Below are positions 6,349 to 13,634 of a DNA stretch of 18,054 nucleotides, piece by piece (position 1 is the stretch's first letter; each line of letters begins with the position of its first letter). This DNA is from JAGOPO01 sp038065515. Lineage in GTDB: Bacteria > Patescibacteriota > Minisyncoccia > 2-02-FULL-40-12 > GWA2-44-9. Location: assembly GCA_038065515.1 (NCBI GenBank), contig JBBTQV010000054.1, positions 1 through 18,054 on the forward strand, written 5' to 3'. The position numbers and the translations under genes were made by a program. The notes beneath the pieces are model-generated. The model saw only the letters and a program-made list of their open reading frames with translations. It made no database searches and was not told the DNA's origin.

Positions 6349-7062
6349 ATGATCCGACTTGAGAAGATCGGTAAAACCTATTACGAAGCGGATGGCGGAG
6401 TTGCGACGCTGGCACTTGAAGATGTCACGCTTCGGATTCACAAGGGGGAATTCGTCGCCGTGATGGGACCATCGGGATCGGGTAAGTCGACATTACTGCA
6501 CCTGCTCGATTTCCTTGACCGTCCGACGCACGGGAAGTATTTTTTCAATGACCGCGACACATCAACGCTCACTGATGTCGAGCTGGCCCGTCTACGCAAC
6601 AAAGAGATGGGATTTGTATTCCAGGCGTTCAACTTACTCGGCCGTTCCACGGTTGCGGAAAATGTCGAACTGCCGCTGTTATACTCGGATGTTCCCGTTT
6701 TCAAGCGGCAGGAGCTCGTTCAGCGCGCGGTGCGCGCGGTAGGGCTCGATGAGAAAATTCATGTGCCCACCGCGAACCTGTCGGGAGGACAGAAACAGCG
6801 CGTGGCTATCGCGCGGGCACTGGTGAACGACCCGAGCATCATCTTCGCGGATGAACCAACGGGGAATTTGGATTCAAGATCCGGAGGACAGGTGATGGAA
6901 ATACTGCAGGACCTCAATGAGCAGGGGCGTACGATTATTTTGGTCACGCATGAGACATACACGGCGAATTATGCACAGCGGCGGATTGTGCTCGGTGACG
7001 GCAAAATGACCATTGATGAACCTATCGATAACCGTAACCGGGGTAACGGATTGATCAAGTAG
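6349..7062 (+). CDS. MacB/LolD-type ABC transporter ATP-binding protein
   Basis: 237 aa, the usual length. Cytoplasmic ATPase that drives the permease encoded next. Walker A GPSGSGKST (40-48), Q-loop Gln92 (FVFQAFNLL), signature LSGGQ (144-148), Walker B IIFADE (164-169) followed by the PTGNLD stretch typical of the MacB/LolD/FtsE group, and H-loop His201 (VTHE). ATG at 6349 has no clear Shine-Dalgarno, so translation is probably coupled to the adaptor gene. MacB-like complexes export peptides, lipoproteins or antibiotics; the substrate here is unknown. Confidence 0.95.
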   Translation: MIRLEKIGKTYYEADGGVATLALEDVTLRIHKGEFVAVMGPSGSGKSTLLHLLDFLDRPTHGKYFFNDRDTSTLTDVELARLRNKEMGFVFQAFNLLGRSTVAENVELPLLYSDVPVFKRQELVQRAVRAVGLDEKIHVPTANLSGGQKQRVAIARALVNDPSIIFADEPTGNLDSRSGGQVMEILQDLNEQGRTIILVTHETYTANYAQRRIVLGDGKMTIDEPIDNRNRGNGLIK

Positions 7063-7065
7063 CCA

Positions 7066-8295
7066 ATGCAATATAGTGACGCTATCAAAAGCTCGCTCCG
7101 CAGTATGCGCCAAGGGAAGATGCGCACTGCACTGACGATGCTCGGTATCATCATCGGCATCGCGTCGGTCATTATCATCATGTCGTTGGGCGCTTCTGCG
7201 CAGTCGTACATTTTGGATCAGGTGCAGTCGTTCGGCTCTGACATGATTTCCATCAACCCGGGTGCGCCTACCAAGGGTCCTCCTGCTGCGGTCCAGGGTA
7301 TTGTCGTAAAGACGCTGAACCAACGCGATGTTGAATCGCTTCAGAACGAGCCGGCAATTCTGTCCGTTGCCGCGCGCGTCAGCGGCCAGTCTCGTATTAT
7401 CTACGGAAGCAACAGCCGCTCGTTGATTTGGCACGCCTTCCCGCCCATCGGATTTGAAATGTTCAATATGGAGCTTTCCAGCGGTACGGTCTACACGGAG
7501 ACGGACTCCCAAGCGTACAACAAGGTCATTATGTTGGGCTCCAAGGTTGCGAAGGATCTGTTCGGGGACATCGATCCCGTAGGCAAGATGGTGCGGTTGA
7601 AAGATTTCAGTTTCCGTGTCGTCGGGGTGTTCGCGCCCAAAGGTGCGGGTATATTCAACTTTGATGATTATGCGGTGATGCCGCTGACGGTCGGGCAGAA
7701 GCAGATGCTCGGCATCGACTACTACCACGAACTCAACGCGAAATTTGACCCGAAGTACGATGCGAATTTCGTGAAGTTACGCATTACGACCATCCTCCGC
7801 CAGAATCACCGCATTACCGACCCCTCGAAGGATGATTTTATGGTGACATCGATGGAAGAAGCGCTGACCATCATCACCAGTATCACTTCGGCGCTCACGG
7901 TGTTCCTGTCCGCCATCGCGGCAATCTCACTGATCGTCGGCGGCATCGGCATTATGAACATCATGCTGGTATCTGTTACTGAACGAACCAGGGAAATAGG
8001 GCTTCGCAAGGCGATTGGCGCAACGGAGGGAGATATCCTACGGCAGTTCCTGGTCGAGTCGGTCATCCTCACATCAATCGGCGGTGCCATCGGTATTTTC
8101 ACGGGCGCGGTCTTCACCACGCTTGCATACTTTGGTGTGGTGTACGGGGTTGGCATTGCCTGGTCATTTGAATTTCCGCTTTCCGCTGTCGCGCTTGCGG
8201 TCGGCGTTTCTGCTGCAACCGGTCTCGTGTTCGGCGTGTATCCGGCGCGGCAGGCGGCGCGCAAGAACCCTATAGACGCCCTCCGCTACGAGTAA
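7066..8295 (+). CDS. MacB/FtsX-type ABC transporter permease
   Basis: 409 aa with classic MacB topology: TM1 at about residues 22-42, a large extracytoplasmic MacB_PCD domain (about 45-260), then an FtsX domain with three membrane helices. Family signatures are GGIGIMNIMLVSVTERTREIGLRKAIGA in the first C-terminal helix and loop, and VFGVYPARQAARKNPIDALR at the end. The ATPase is a separate gene, 3 nt upstream, rather than fused as in E. coli MacB. It completes the adaptor-ATPase-permease operon. No terminator is evident after the stop. Confidence 0.95.
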   Translation: MQYSDAIKSSLRSMRQGKMRTALTMLGIIIGIASVIIIMSLGASAQSYILDQVQSFGSDMISINPGAPTKGPPAAVQGIVVKTLNQRDVESLQNEPAILSVAARVSGQSRIIYGSNSRSLIWHAFPPIGFEMFNMELSSGTVYTETDSQAYNKVIMLGSKVAKDLFGDIDPVGKMVRLKDFSFRVVGVFAPKGAGIFNFDDYAVMPLTVGQKQMLGIDYYHELNAKFDPKYDANFVKLRITTILRQNHRITDPSKDDFMVTSMEEALTIITSITSALTVFLSAIAAISLIVGGIGIMNIMLVSVTERTREIGLRKAIGATEGDILRQFLVESVILTSIGGAIGIFTGAVFTTLAYFGVVYGVGIAWSFEFPLSAVALAVGVSAATGLVFGVYPARQAARKNPIDALRYE

Positions 8296-8298
8296 TTT

Positions 8299-8328
8299 TT
8301 GCATCTCTGACTGCGCATGTGGTAGGAT
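8299..8328 (+). promoter_or_regulatory. Promoter for the coiled-coil protein gene
   Basis: TTGCAT (8299-8304), an 18-bp spacer and TAGGAT (8323-8328) with TGG in front. The expected transcript start near 8335 lies beyond the ATG at 8332, which argues for the ATG at 8359 as the true start. Confidence 0.5.
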
Positions 8329-8358
8329 GACATGCACTATTTAATTTTATTAACCCGA

Positions 8359-8709
8359 ATGAAATCCGTACAAGAGATTTTCAACCGTTTGCAGGACAAG
8401 AAGAAGCAGGTAAAAGTCGTCCGCCAGAAATACAAACAGGAGCTTGCCTCCAGTAGCGAGCATCAGAAACTTATGGAAGACATCGAGAAGCTTCGCGCAA
8501 AGAAAAAGGCGTACGAGCAATCTATTCGCGAGCAAGCCGGCGCAAGTTTTGCTCGCATCGACGAGTTGGCACTGGCCATCCGGCAGGATACGCAGATGTT
8601 AAGCGATGTTGCGCTGACATCCATCATGAAAGGCGAGCGCGTGGAGGTGAAAGACGAACATACCGAATACGAACCCGTCTTCGCAGTGCGCTTCAAGCGC
8701 GTGAAATAG
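8359..8709 (+). CDS. Coiled-coil hypothetical protein, 116 aa
   Basis: Start placed at the ATG at 8359 (MKSVQEIFNRLQ...), because the promoter at 8299-8328 would begin transcription after the earlier in-frame ATG at 8332. Residues 1-80 are a charged helix with heptad-like Leu/Ile/Val, probably a coiled coil. Then come a short Leu/Ala-rich helix (ELALAIRQD), a segment LTSIMKGERVEV, and a C-terminal strand ending FAVRFKRV. No membrane segment or enzyme motif. I recall similar short proteins (coiled coil, then MKGE and V-x-V) in Parcubacteria without assigned function. The nuclease gene follows 37 nt later and may be co-transcribed. Confidence 0.75.
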   Translation: MKSVQEIFNRLQDKKKQVKVVRQKYKQELASSSEHQKLMEDIEKLRAKKKAYEQSIREQAGASFARIDELALAIRQDTQMLSDVALTSIMKGERVEVKDEHTEYEPVFAVRFKRVK

Positions 8710-8746
8710 TGTGCTAGGCTCTCACCAGTCGGTCAGCGGAGGTGTG

Positions 8747-9511
8747 ATGCAAACTATGTCAGAGTATTACAGATCAAAACGGACGCGTGGCCTGTTTGAC
8801 CCCGAGTCGGCAGAACCCTACCGGATCAGCCGTTCGGGCATCGATCTGTTCCTGCAGTGCCCGCGCTGTTTCTATCTGGACAAACGGCTGGGAACGGCGC
8901 GCGTGCCGATGATGCCGTTCAACCTCAACAGCGCCGTGGACGAACTGCTCAAGAGGGAGTTCGACATCAACCGCGCCACAGGCACTGCGCATGCTCTGAT
9001 GCTCACGCACGGCATCGACGCGGTACCGTTCGCGCATCCGCAGATGGATGAGTGGCGGGAAGCCCGCACGGCGGGAGCGCGTTCTCTGCATGAACCGACG
9101 AACATACTGGTCACCGGTGGTGTCGATGATATCTGGATCAACCCCCGCAAGAAACTGCACATCGTCGACTACAAGGCGACCGCAAAAGACACGGAGGTCA
9201 CGCTCGATGCTCCGTGGCAGATCGGCTACAAGCGCCAGGTGGAAGTGTACCAGTGGCTGTTCCGTCGTCTCGGATTCGATGTCGACGAAGTTGCATACTT
9301 CGTCTACTGCAACGGGCGCAAGAATGCTCCGGCGTTCGATTTCAAACTCGAGTTCGATGTGAAAGTCATTCAGTACACGGGTGATGACGCGTGGGTCGAA
9401 CCGGCATTGACCGATATCAAGAAGTGCCTCATGTCTCCGGAACTTCCGGAAGCCGCCGACTCGTGTGATTGGTGCGCATACCGCACGGCAGCTGCCCAAC
9501 ACGAGGTATAG
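8747..9511 (+). CDS. PD-(D/E)XK nuclease with CxxC pairs at both ends
   Basis: RecB/Cas4-like nuclease of the PD-(D/E)XK superfamily, 254 aa from the ATG at 8747. That start has GGAGGT (8738-8743) just upstream; the ATG at 8756 is an alternative. The core is visible: GGVDDIW supplies the catalytic Asp, IVDYKAT the D-x-K pair, and QVEVYQWLF the Q-x3-Y motif of RecB-like enzymes. It begins with ISRSGIDLFLQCPRCFYLDK and ends with SCDWCAY, so four Cys bracket the nuclease core. Cas4 and AddB hold a [4Fe-4S] cluster with Cys placed likewise, one group N-terminal and the rest C-terminal. There is no CRISPR array or cas gene in the window, so a DNA repair or DNA-processing role is more likely. Confidence 0.85.
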   Translation: MQTMSEYYRSKRTRGLFDPESAEPYRISRSGIDLFLQCPRCFYLDKRLGTARVPMMPFNLNSAVDELLKREFDINRATGTAHALMLTHGIDAVPFAHPQMDEWREARTAGARSLHEPTNILVTGGVDDIWINPRKKLHIVDYKATAKDTEVTLDAPWQIGYKRQVEVYQWLFRRLGFDVDEVAYFVYCNGRKNAPAFDFKLEFDVKVIQYTGDDAWVEPALTDIKKCLMSPELPEAADSCDWCAYRTAAAQHEV

Positions 9512-9515
9512 TACG

Positions 9516-9543
9516 GGGCCCGTCGTCGCGGGCCCTCTTTTTT
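9516..9543 (+). terminator. Intrinsic terminator between the nuclease gene and truB
   Basis: GGGCCCG (9516-9522) and CGGGCCC (9529-9535) form a perfect GC stem around TCGTCG, followed by TCTTTTTTTC. It ends 5 nt before the truB ATG. Confidence 0.9.
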
Positions 9544-9548
9544 CAGAT

Positions 9549-10352
9549 ATGCAGCCTCCTATTCTCATTGATAAGCCGTTAGGTATGACGCCGCTGAAAG
9601 CGTTGGAGTTGTTGCGGCGCGAGCATGCCATTCCGGCAACCGTAAAACTGGCGTACGCCGGAAGGCTCGATCCGATGGCGACGGGACTGCTGCCGGTACT
9701 GCAGGGCGAACAACTGCAACGGCAGGAGGAGTACTGGTATCTTCCCAAACGCTACGAGGCAACCGTGCTCGTCGGTATCCGGACTGATTCATATGATTTA
9801 CTTGGTATACCCGAGCGGTTGGAAATGCCGGTGCCCACACCCGAGCGCATCACGGCCGTGGTGCGGGGACTGGTGGGGAAAACATATCTGGCGGTTCCCG
9901 TGTATTCAAGTTACCGTCACGAAGGCAAGCCGCTGTTTGCATGGGCAAAAGAAGAAACTGATGGCCCGCCCGTTGTGCCGGTGCGGCGCATGTCGGTCGC
10001 GCAAATCGATATCGTGTCAATGGGCACCATTGACACATCGGTACTGCGCGACATCGTCCGTAAGCGAATCCCGCTGGTGGAAGGGGATTTCCGGCAATCG
10101 GAAACGATCGATGCGTGGAATCGCGTTCTGAAGACCAGCGGCGAATGGGCAACCGTTGATCTCGATATTCACTGTGGAAGCGGCACTTATGTGCGATCGC
10201 TTGCGCACGAACTAGGGCGCCGCCTCGGTGCCGGCTTGCCTGCCGAACAGGCAGGAGCAATGGTGTTGGGCTTGCGGCGTACGCAAGTCGGCCCGTGGCG
10301 CGTATCCGACCCTATGGTTGTACGACTTTCTTCGCCGCAATCAGCTTCCTGA
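9549..10352 (+). CDS. truB: tRNA pseudouridine(55) synthase TruB
   Basis: Makes pseudouridine 55 in the T-arm of tRNA. Start at 9549 gives the standard beginning (ILIDKPLGMT). The catalytic Asp41 is in YAGRLDPMATGLL. Other family motifs are PVYSSYRHEGKPLFAWA and the late GSGTYVRSLAHELG. 267 aa against about 314 in E. coli: the C-terminal PUA RNA-binding domain is reduced or absent, as is common in small genomes. There is no Shine-Dalgarno, and the ATG lies 5 nt after the T tract of a strong terminator, so expression must come from read-through or an unseen promoter. The 3' end overlaps convergent obg by 41 bp. Confidence 0.95.
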   Translation: MQPPILIDKPLGMTPLKALELLRREHAIPATVKLAYAGRLDPMATGLLPVLQGEQLQRQEEYWYLPKRYEATVLVGIRTDSYDLLGIPERLEMPVPTPERITAVVRGLVGKTYLAVPVYSSYRHEGKPLFAWAKEETDGPPVVPVRRMSVAQIDIVSMGTIDTSVLRDIVRKRIPLVEGDFRQSETIDAWNRVLKTSGEWATVDLDIHCGSGTYVRSLAHELGRRLGAGLPAEQAGAMVLGLRRTQVGPWRVSDPMVVRLSSPQSAS

Positions 10353-11289
10353 ATATCACCTCCAGTGATGCAATTGCTTCGGAATCATGGATAGAAAACG
10401 GGATCGCTTTGATTCCTTCTGTGCGGAACTGCTTGACCATGCGCGCAACCGTCGTGGTGTCGACGAGATCAGTTTTGGTGAGCAGGACATGTTCCTCTTT
10501 CTGCAGAAGCGCAGGATTGTATGCGCCCAATTCTGCGCGGATAACGCGCCAGTCGCGAACGGGATCCTCGGTTTCACAAGAGATGAGATGCAACAGCGTG
10601 CGCGTGCGCTCCACATGGCGCAAAAATTTGATGCCCAAACCTTTTCCCGACGATGCGCCCTCGATGATGCCGGGAATGTCCGCGAGAATCAGTTCGTAAT
10701 ACACGCCCAGCCCCGGCTCCAAGGTGGTAAACGGGTAATTGGCGATTTTCTGTTGGGCGCGGGTCAGCTCGTTGATGAGACTGGATTTTCCGGCGTTGGG
10801 AAGGCCGACAAGGCCGACATCGGCGATGAGCTTGAGCTCCAACCGCATGTGCCATCGCTGTCCCGCCGTCCCGCGACCGGAACTCGTCGGACTGGTGTTG
10901 GTGGATGAGCGGAAATGGAAATTTCCCCGTCCACCTCTGCCGCCGTGCGCCAACAGCACGCGCTGTCCGATAGCGGTAATTTCCTGCGACTCTTTCGTAT
11001 CAAGATTATGGATGACGGTACCGACCGGAACGAAAAATTCAAAATCAACGCCGTCTTTTCCGTCGCGGTACTGAATGCCGCCGACCTCACCGTCGGGGGC
11101 GACGGCCGTTTTCGTATTGCGCCAGTGCGTCAGTGCTCCGATATCGGCAACGCCGGTACAATATACACTGCCGCCGTTGCCGCCGGACGCGCCCGTCGGC
11201 CCCAGTTCTTTGAGGTTCTTGTTGAATGCAACGGAGCCGTCTCCGCCGTCGCCCGCAATCACCTGAATTGTTACATCATCGATGAGCAT
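10312..11289 (-). CDS. obg: GTPase Obg/CgtA
   Basis: Ribosome-associated GTPase involved in 50S assembly and stress control. 325 aa: the Gly-rich Obg fold spans about 1-157 (IAGDGGDGSVAF, GASGGNGGSV, HGGRGGRGNF), then the G domain with G1 GLPNAGKSS (162-170), switch TTLEP (188-192) and G3 DIPG (204-207). G4 is TKTD (271-274) instead of the usual NKxD. The optional C-terminal OCT domain is missing, as in many bacteria. ATG at 11289 has no Shine-Dalgarno; an extended -10 promoter (11312-11320) lies upstream, then repeat copy A on the same strand. Convergent overlap of 41 bp with truB. Confidence 0.96.
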   Translation of the reverse strand: MLIDDVTIQVIAGDGGDGSVAFNKNLKELGPTGASGGNGGSVYCTGVADIGALTHWRNTKTAVAPDGEVGGIQYRDGKDGVDFEFFVPVGTVIHNLDTKESQEITAIGQRVLLAHGGRGGRGNFHFRSSTNTSPTSSGRGTAGQRWHMRLELKLIADVGLVGLPNAGKSSLINELTRAQQKIANYPFTTLEPGLGVYYELILADIPGIIEGASSGKGLGIKFLRHVERTRTLLHLISCETEDPVRDWRVIRAELGAYNPALLQKEEHVLLTKTDLVDTTTVARMVKQFRTEGIKAIPFSIHDSEAIASLEVIFRKLIAAKKVVQP

Positions 11290-11311
11290 AGTCTGTATGT
11301 TTCAGTGGACT

Positions 11312-11320
11312 ATCATACCA
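11312..11320 (-). promoter_or_regulatory. Extended -10 promoter of obg
   Basis: On the minus strand, TGGTATGAT: an extended -10 with TATGAT at 11312-11317. The -35 position (11335-11340) reads TTCCAT and is weak. The leader to the ATG would be about 16 nt. Confidence 0.55.
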
Positions 11321-11347
11321 TAAATTTCGGAATTATGGAAGGAACTC

Positions 11348-11776
11348 CTGACTCCCCGCCCGCCCAGACATACGCCGGGTCCCGGTGCATGCGTCGCCAT
11401 CGCTGTTCGCTCGGCTTTGGCACAGCAAGCGACCCTGCGCATGCCTAGGCGGTCGGGCTCACGACAGAATCTGCGCCAGCGCAACCCTTGGCGGGACTGC
11501 GCTGACGGATGGCATGTTGTGCATATCAGTAGTTCAGCTCCCCACCGCTAGCGCCACCATGCTCCAGGGAGGCAAGAAACTTCGGCGGGCATATATACAA
11601 ATGGCGAATGTCGTCCGCACCAAAGACATCCGCATGACCAGAGCCCAAAGTCCCGCCCTTTCTTCAGAAAGAGCGGGACGACGGCGGAGATTCGGATGGC
11701 TGACAGTGCGGACAGAGAGCCACTCCAATGCGAGCTGCCGAATCGGAGCATGGTGGTGACAGCGGCGGGGAGTCAG
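11348..11776 (-). repeat. Structured non-coding repeat element, copy A
   Basis: About 429 bp, bounded by a perfect 13-bp inverted repeat (CTGACTCCCCGCC at 11348-11360; its complement at 11764-11776). The body (11355-11771) is repeated inverted at 17306-17662. The blocks 11553-11592 (40 nt) and 11597-11639 (43 nt) are identical to copy B. Copy A has an extra 56 nt (11477-11532) that carries its own 7-bp hairpin. Length differences break every reading frame between copies, so it does not look coding. Differing pairs become G-U only on the minus strand, which makes that the likely RNA strand, running towards obg. Alternative: a MITE-like element with terminal inverted repeats. The bactofilin promoter starts right beyond its right end. 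Confidence 0.85.
11650..11679 (-). other. Variable hairpin of copy A
   Basis: On the minus strand, GTCCCGCTCTTTC, loop TGAA, GAAAGGGCGGGAC: a continuous 13-bp stem with one U-G pair. On the plus strand that pair would be a C-A mismatch. It lies 6 nt after the conserved box (11686-11699). At the same place copy B has a different stem sequence. Confidence 0.75.
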
Positions 11777-11778
11777 TA

Positions 11779-11787
11779 TGGTATAAT
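11779..11787 (+). promoter_or_regulatory. Extended -10 promoter of the bactofilin-like gene
   Basis: TGG followed by TATAAT (11782-11787), a perfect extended -10. The -35 region falls inside the end of repeat copy A and is not recognisable at 17 bp; TGACAG at 11757-11762 would need a 19-bp spacer. ATG at 11815 is about 20 nt beyond the expected transcript start. Confidence 0.7.
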
Positions 11788-11814
11788 GAATAAGTATCAA
11801 TCTCATCAAAATGT

Positions 11815-12912
11815 ATGAAGAGATTTATTAGTACTCTGGCCGTGCTGGGGGTGGCTCTGATGCCGCTAACCGCAATGGCCGCAACGCTCGTGTCCGGTCA
11901 GCAATACTCGCTACCCGCACAAAAAATCGTAGAGGGTAATCTGTACTCGGCAGCCGGCACATCCACTATCGGCGGACGGGTGACAGGCGATGTATTGGCG
12001 GTGGGAGGAACAATCTCACTGGCCGGTTCGGTGGGCGGTGATGTGTTCGCAATCGGCGGCACGCTCCAGGTGCTAGGACCGGTCGGCGGTGATGTGCGCG
12101 TGGCCGGTGGCACGCTGTCGATTAACGACCGCGTCGGCGGGGATCTTGTGGTTGCCGGTGGTACGGTGCATGTATTGCCCGGAGCCATCGTGCAAGGCGA
12201 TCTCATCGTTGCCGCAGGGCAGGTGATTGTGGACGGTACGGTGCAGGGTTCGGTTCGGATGACTGGGGAAGAGTTAGTCATCAATGGTGCGGTATACGGT
12301 GATGTGCGGTACCGTTCGCAGAATCAACTCCAAAAAGGCGAGAGCGCCGTCATCGGGGGCAAAGTGCTCCGTACAGCGGTCAGTCCCAGCCGGACAAGCT
12401 TGCAAGCGTCCGAGGGTGCGTTCAAAGGCGCTTTCTGGGCAATCGTCGGTGTCATGACCGGCATGGCATTGCTTGCAGGATTGGGCCTCGTCGCATTATT
12501 GATGTGGCGCTGGCGTCGGCAATCGCTTGGAATTATTGCGCAGGCGCGCGACGAATTCTGGCCTTCGTTGGGTCGCGGCATCACATACGGTATTCTGGTG
12601 CCCATCGCAGCAATTCTGTTGCTGATCAGCTTTGTTGGCGCGTTCCCGGGCGCGTTGCTACTGTTGATCTATATTGCCGCGCTCATTCTGACAAAGGCGC
12701 TGGCAGGCATGCTGTTCGGCTCATGGCTCATCATGGTAATGAAAAAGCGTCAGGTGATGCATCTGACCTGGGTTTCAGCGTTGGGCGGCTTCATCGTCCT
12801 TCGCATCGTTGCGATGATTCCGGTTGTAGGGTGGATTATCTCTATCGCGGCGTCGCTCGTCGTATTCGGTGTGGTAGCGCACCGCATCCAGAAGCAGCTT
12901 TCTTCACGGTAG
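11815..12912 (+). CDS. Exported bactofilin-like beta-helix protein with membrane domain
   Basis: 365 aa. Signal peptide 1-23 (basic start, hydrophobic core, cleavage after AMA). Residues of about 40-170 are a repeated pattern of GG-T/D-hydrophobic turns (VGGTISLAG, IGGTLQVLG, AGGTLSIND, AGGTVHVLP), a right-handed beta-helix as in bactofilins (polymer-forming cytoskeletal family). A linker follows, then four or so hydrophobic helices (about 206-235, 257-305, 325-355) with basic loops. So the helix would lie outside the membrane, unlike classical cytosolic bactofilins. No Shine-Dalgarno; the earlier ATG at 11811 runs into a stop after six codons. Possible role in cell-surface shape or envelope patterning (inference). 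Confidence 0.85.
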   Translation: MKRFISTLAVLGVALMPLTAMAATLVSGQQYSLPAQKIVEGNLYSAAGTSTIGGRVTGDVLAVGGTISLAGSVGGDVFAIGGTLQVLGPVGGDVRVAGGTLSINDRVGGDLVVAGGTVHVLPGAIVQGDLIVAAGQVIVDGTVQGSVRMTGEELVINGAVYGDVRYRSQNQLQKGESAVIGGKVLRTAVSPSRTSLQASEGAFKGAFWAIVGVMTGMALLAGLGLVALLMWRWRRQSLGIIAQARDEFWPSLGRGITYGILVPIAAILLLISFVGAFPGALLLLIYIAALILTKALAGMLFGSWLIMVMKKRQVMHLTWVSALGGFIVLRIVAMIPVVGWIISIAASLVVFGVVAHRIQKQLSSR

Positions 12913-12934
12913 TGGATAATCCCAACTCGGGAAT

Positions 12935-12943
12935 TGGTATACT
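12935..12943 (+). promoter_or_regulatory. Extended -10 promoter, leaderless gene
   Basis: TGG then TATACT (12938-12943). GTG at 12950 follows after 6 nt. No good -35 at 17 bp, which an extended -10 can tolerate. Confidence 0.6.
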
Positions 12944-12949
12944 GGAGAG

Positions 12950-13450
12950 GTGACACGATTTGGCTATTTTATTCTCGCGGTTGTACTCGTAGCCGCCGGA
13001 GCGGTGGGGTATTGGCGGTATCGGGCATCACGCCCAACGCCTGCTTCAGATCGTCCAGTGTCTATGTCGGTAGTGAGGTCTGCACTTCTTCTCCAGACGA
13101 AGATATCATTTCCGGTGACGGCTTCTTCCGTCCCCATAGCTCCTCCGGACATGCCTAGCGAGCTATCGTCTTTAATCCTGGCTGGCGCAACGGAACCGGA
13201 GGCCTATTCGATTATGTATGACGGTGGCCGCAGGGGTTATCGCATTGAGCTTCGGACCATAATGGAGCTTTTCGCTTTGCAACAGCTATATCAGGCAACG
13301 ATCAAAGACAGCGGATGGACAATGCTCAATGGCGTCAGAGGTTCGCAGTTCGCGTTTATCGAAGCGGAAAATCCCCGTTACCAAATCCGCATTGAGTTTA
13401 CCCAGTATACCACCGCAATCGTTGCGGATATTCGGGTAATAGCGAAATAG
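12950..13450 (+). CDS. Small membrane-anchored or exported hypothetical protein, 166 aa
   Basis: GTG at 12950 lies 6 nt after an extended -10, so a leaderless start. GGAGAG just upstream is too close to act as a ribosome binding site. Residues 5-20 form one hydrophobic segment (FILAVVLVAAGAVGYW), with an R-rich stop and a Pro/Ser-rich stretch to about residue 70. The rest (75-166) looks like a small alpha/beta domain: a Tyr/Arg strand, a helix ELFALQQLYQATIKDSGW, then strands ending IVADIRVIA. No family recognised. It is downstream of the bactofilin-like gene with its own promoter, and is followed by a very strong hairpin. Confidence 0.75.
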   Translation: MTRFGYFILAVVLVAAGAVGYWRYRASRPTPASDRPVSMSVVRSALLLQTKISFPVTASSVPIAPPDMPSELSSLILAGATEPEAYSIMYDGGRRGYRIELRTIMELFALQQLYQATIKDSGWTMLNGVRGSQFAFIEAENPRYQIRIEFTQYTTAIVADIRVIAK

Positions 13451-13490
13451 CCGATAAGTCCCGAAAAGGCCGTTTTCGGGACTTATTCGG
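13451..13490 (+). terminator. Long hairpin, probable terminator
   Basis: ATAAGTCCCGAAAA (13454-13467) pairs perfectly with TTTTCGGGACTTAT (13473-13486) around GGCCG. CCG/CGG extends it to 17 bp with one bulged T. It follows the stop directly. The T tract is poor (the inner stem GTCCCGAAAA/TTTTCGGGAC is followed by TTATT), so it may also act in RNA stability or for both directions. Confidence 0.6.
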
Positions 13491-13515
13491 AGGGGGAGCA
13501 AACGGAGCATTGCTA

Positions 13516-13544
13516 TTGACTTTTATGGCGGTTGGCGGTATACT
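13516..13544 (+). promoter_or_regulatory. Promoter of the lipoprotein gene
   Basis: TTGACT (13516-13521), exactly 17 bp, TATACT (13539-13544): close to consensus. The leader is about 84 nt and ends in a 7-bp hairpin (13604-13622) directly before the ribosome binding site. Confidence 0.8.
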
Positions 13545-13634
13545 TAAGGGCAAGAAATTGGTTCAGGTAGTTCACTGAAAACCAAGCAAAAACGCACTCA
13601 TAAGTCCTGCATTTTGCGGGACAAAGGAGGAGCT

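Noticed and set aside
5549..6441. Long minus-strand frames opposite the adaptor gene
   Set aside because: The plus frame has clear adaptor motifs; the minus frames are shadows without recognisable features.
8747..9511. Cas4 of a CRISPR system
   Set aside because: No cas1, cas2 or repeat array in the window; PD-(D/E)XK nucleases of this kind are common outside CRISPR loci.
11553..11639. Diversity-generating retroelement template/variable repeats
   Set aside because: The two copies do not differ mainly at adenines, neither lies at the 3' end of a gene, and no reverse transcriptase is present.
11334..11781. TATGG on both sides of copy A as a target-site duplication
   Set aside because: The left TATGG lies 9 bp outside the inverted repeat while the right one touches it, and the sequence is short and part of the obg and bactofilin promoters. 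Probably chance.
11385..11809. Open frames of 91-124 codons inside repeat copy A, on both strands
   Set aside because: The same repeat in copy B continues in different frames after the variable hairpin and after the 56-nt indel. The translations are Arg/Ser/Cys-rich, and no frame is kept across both copies.
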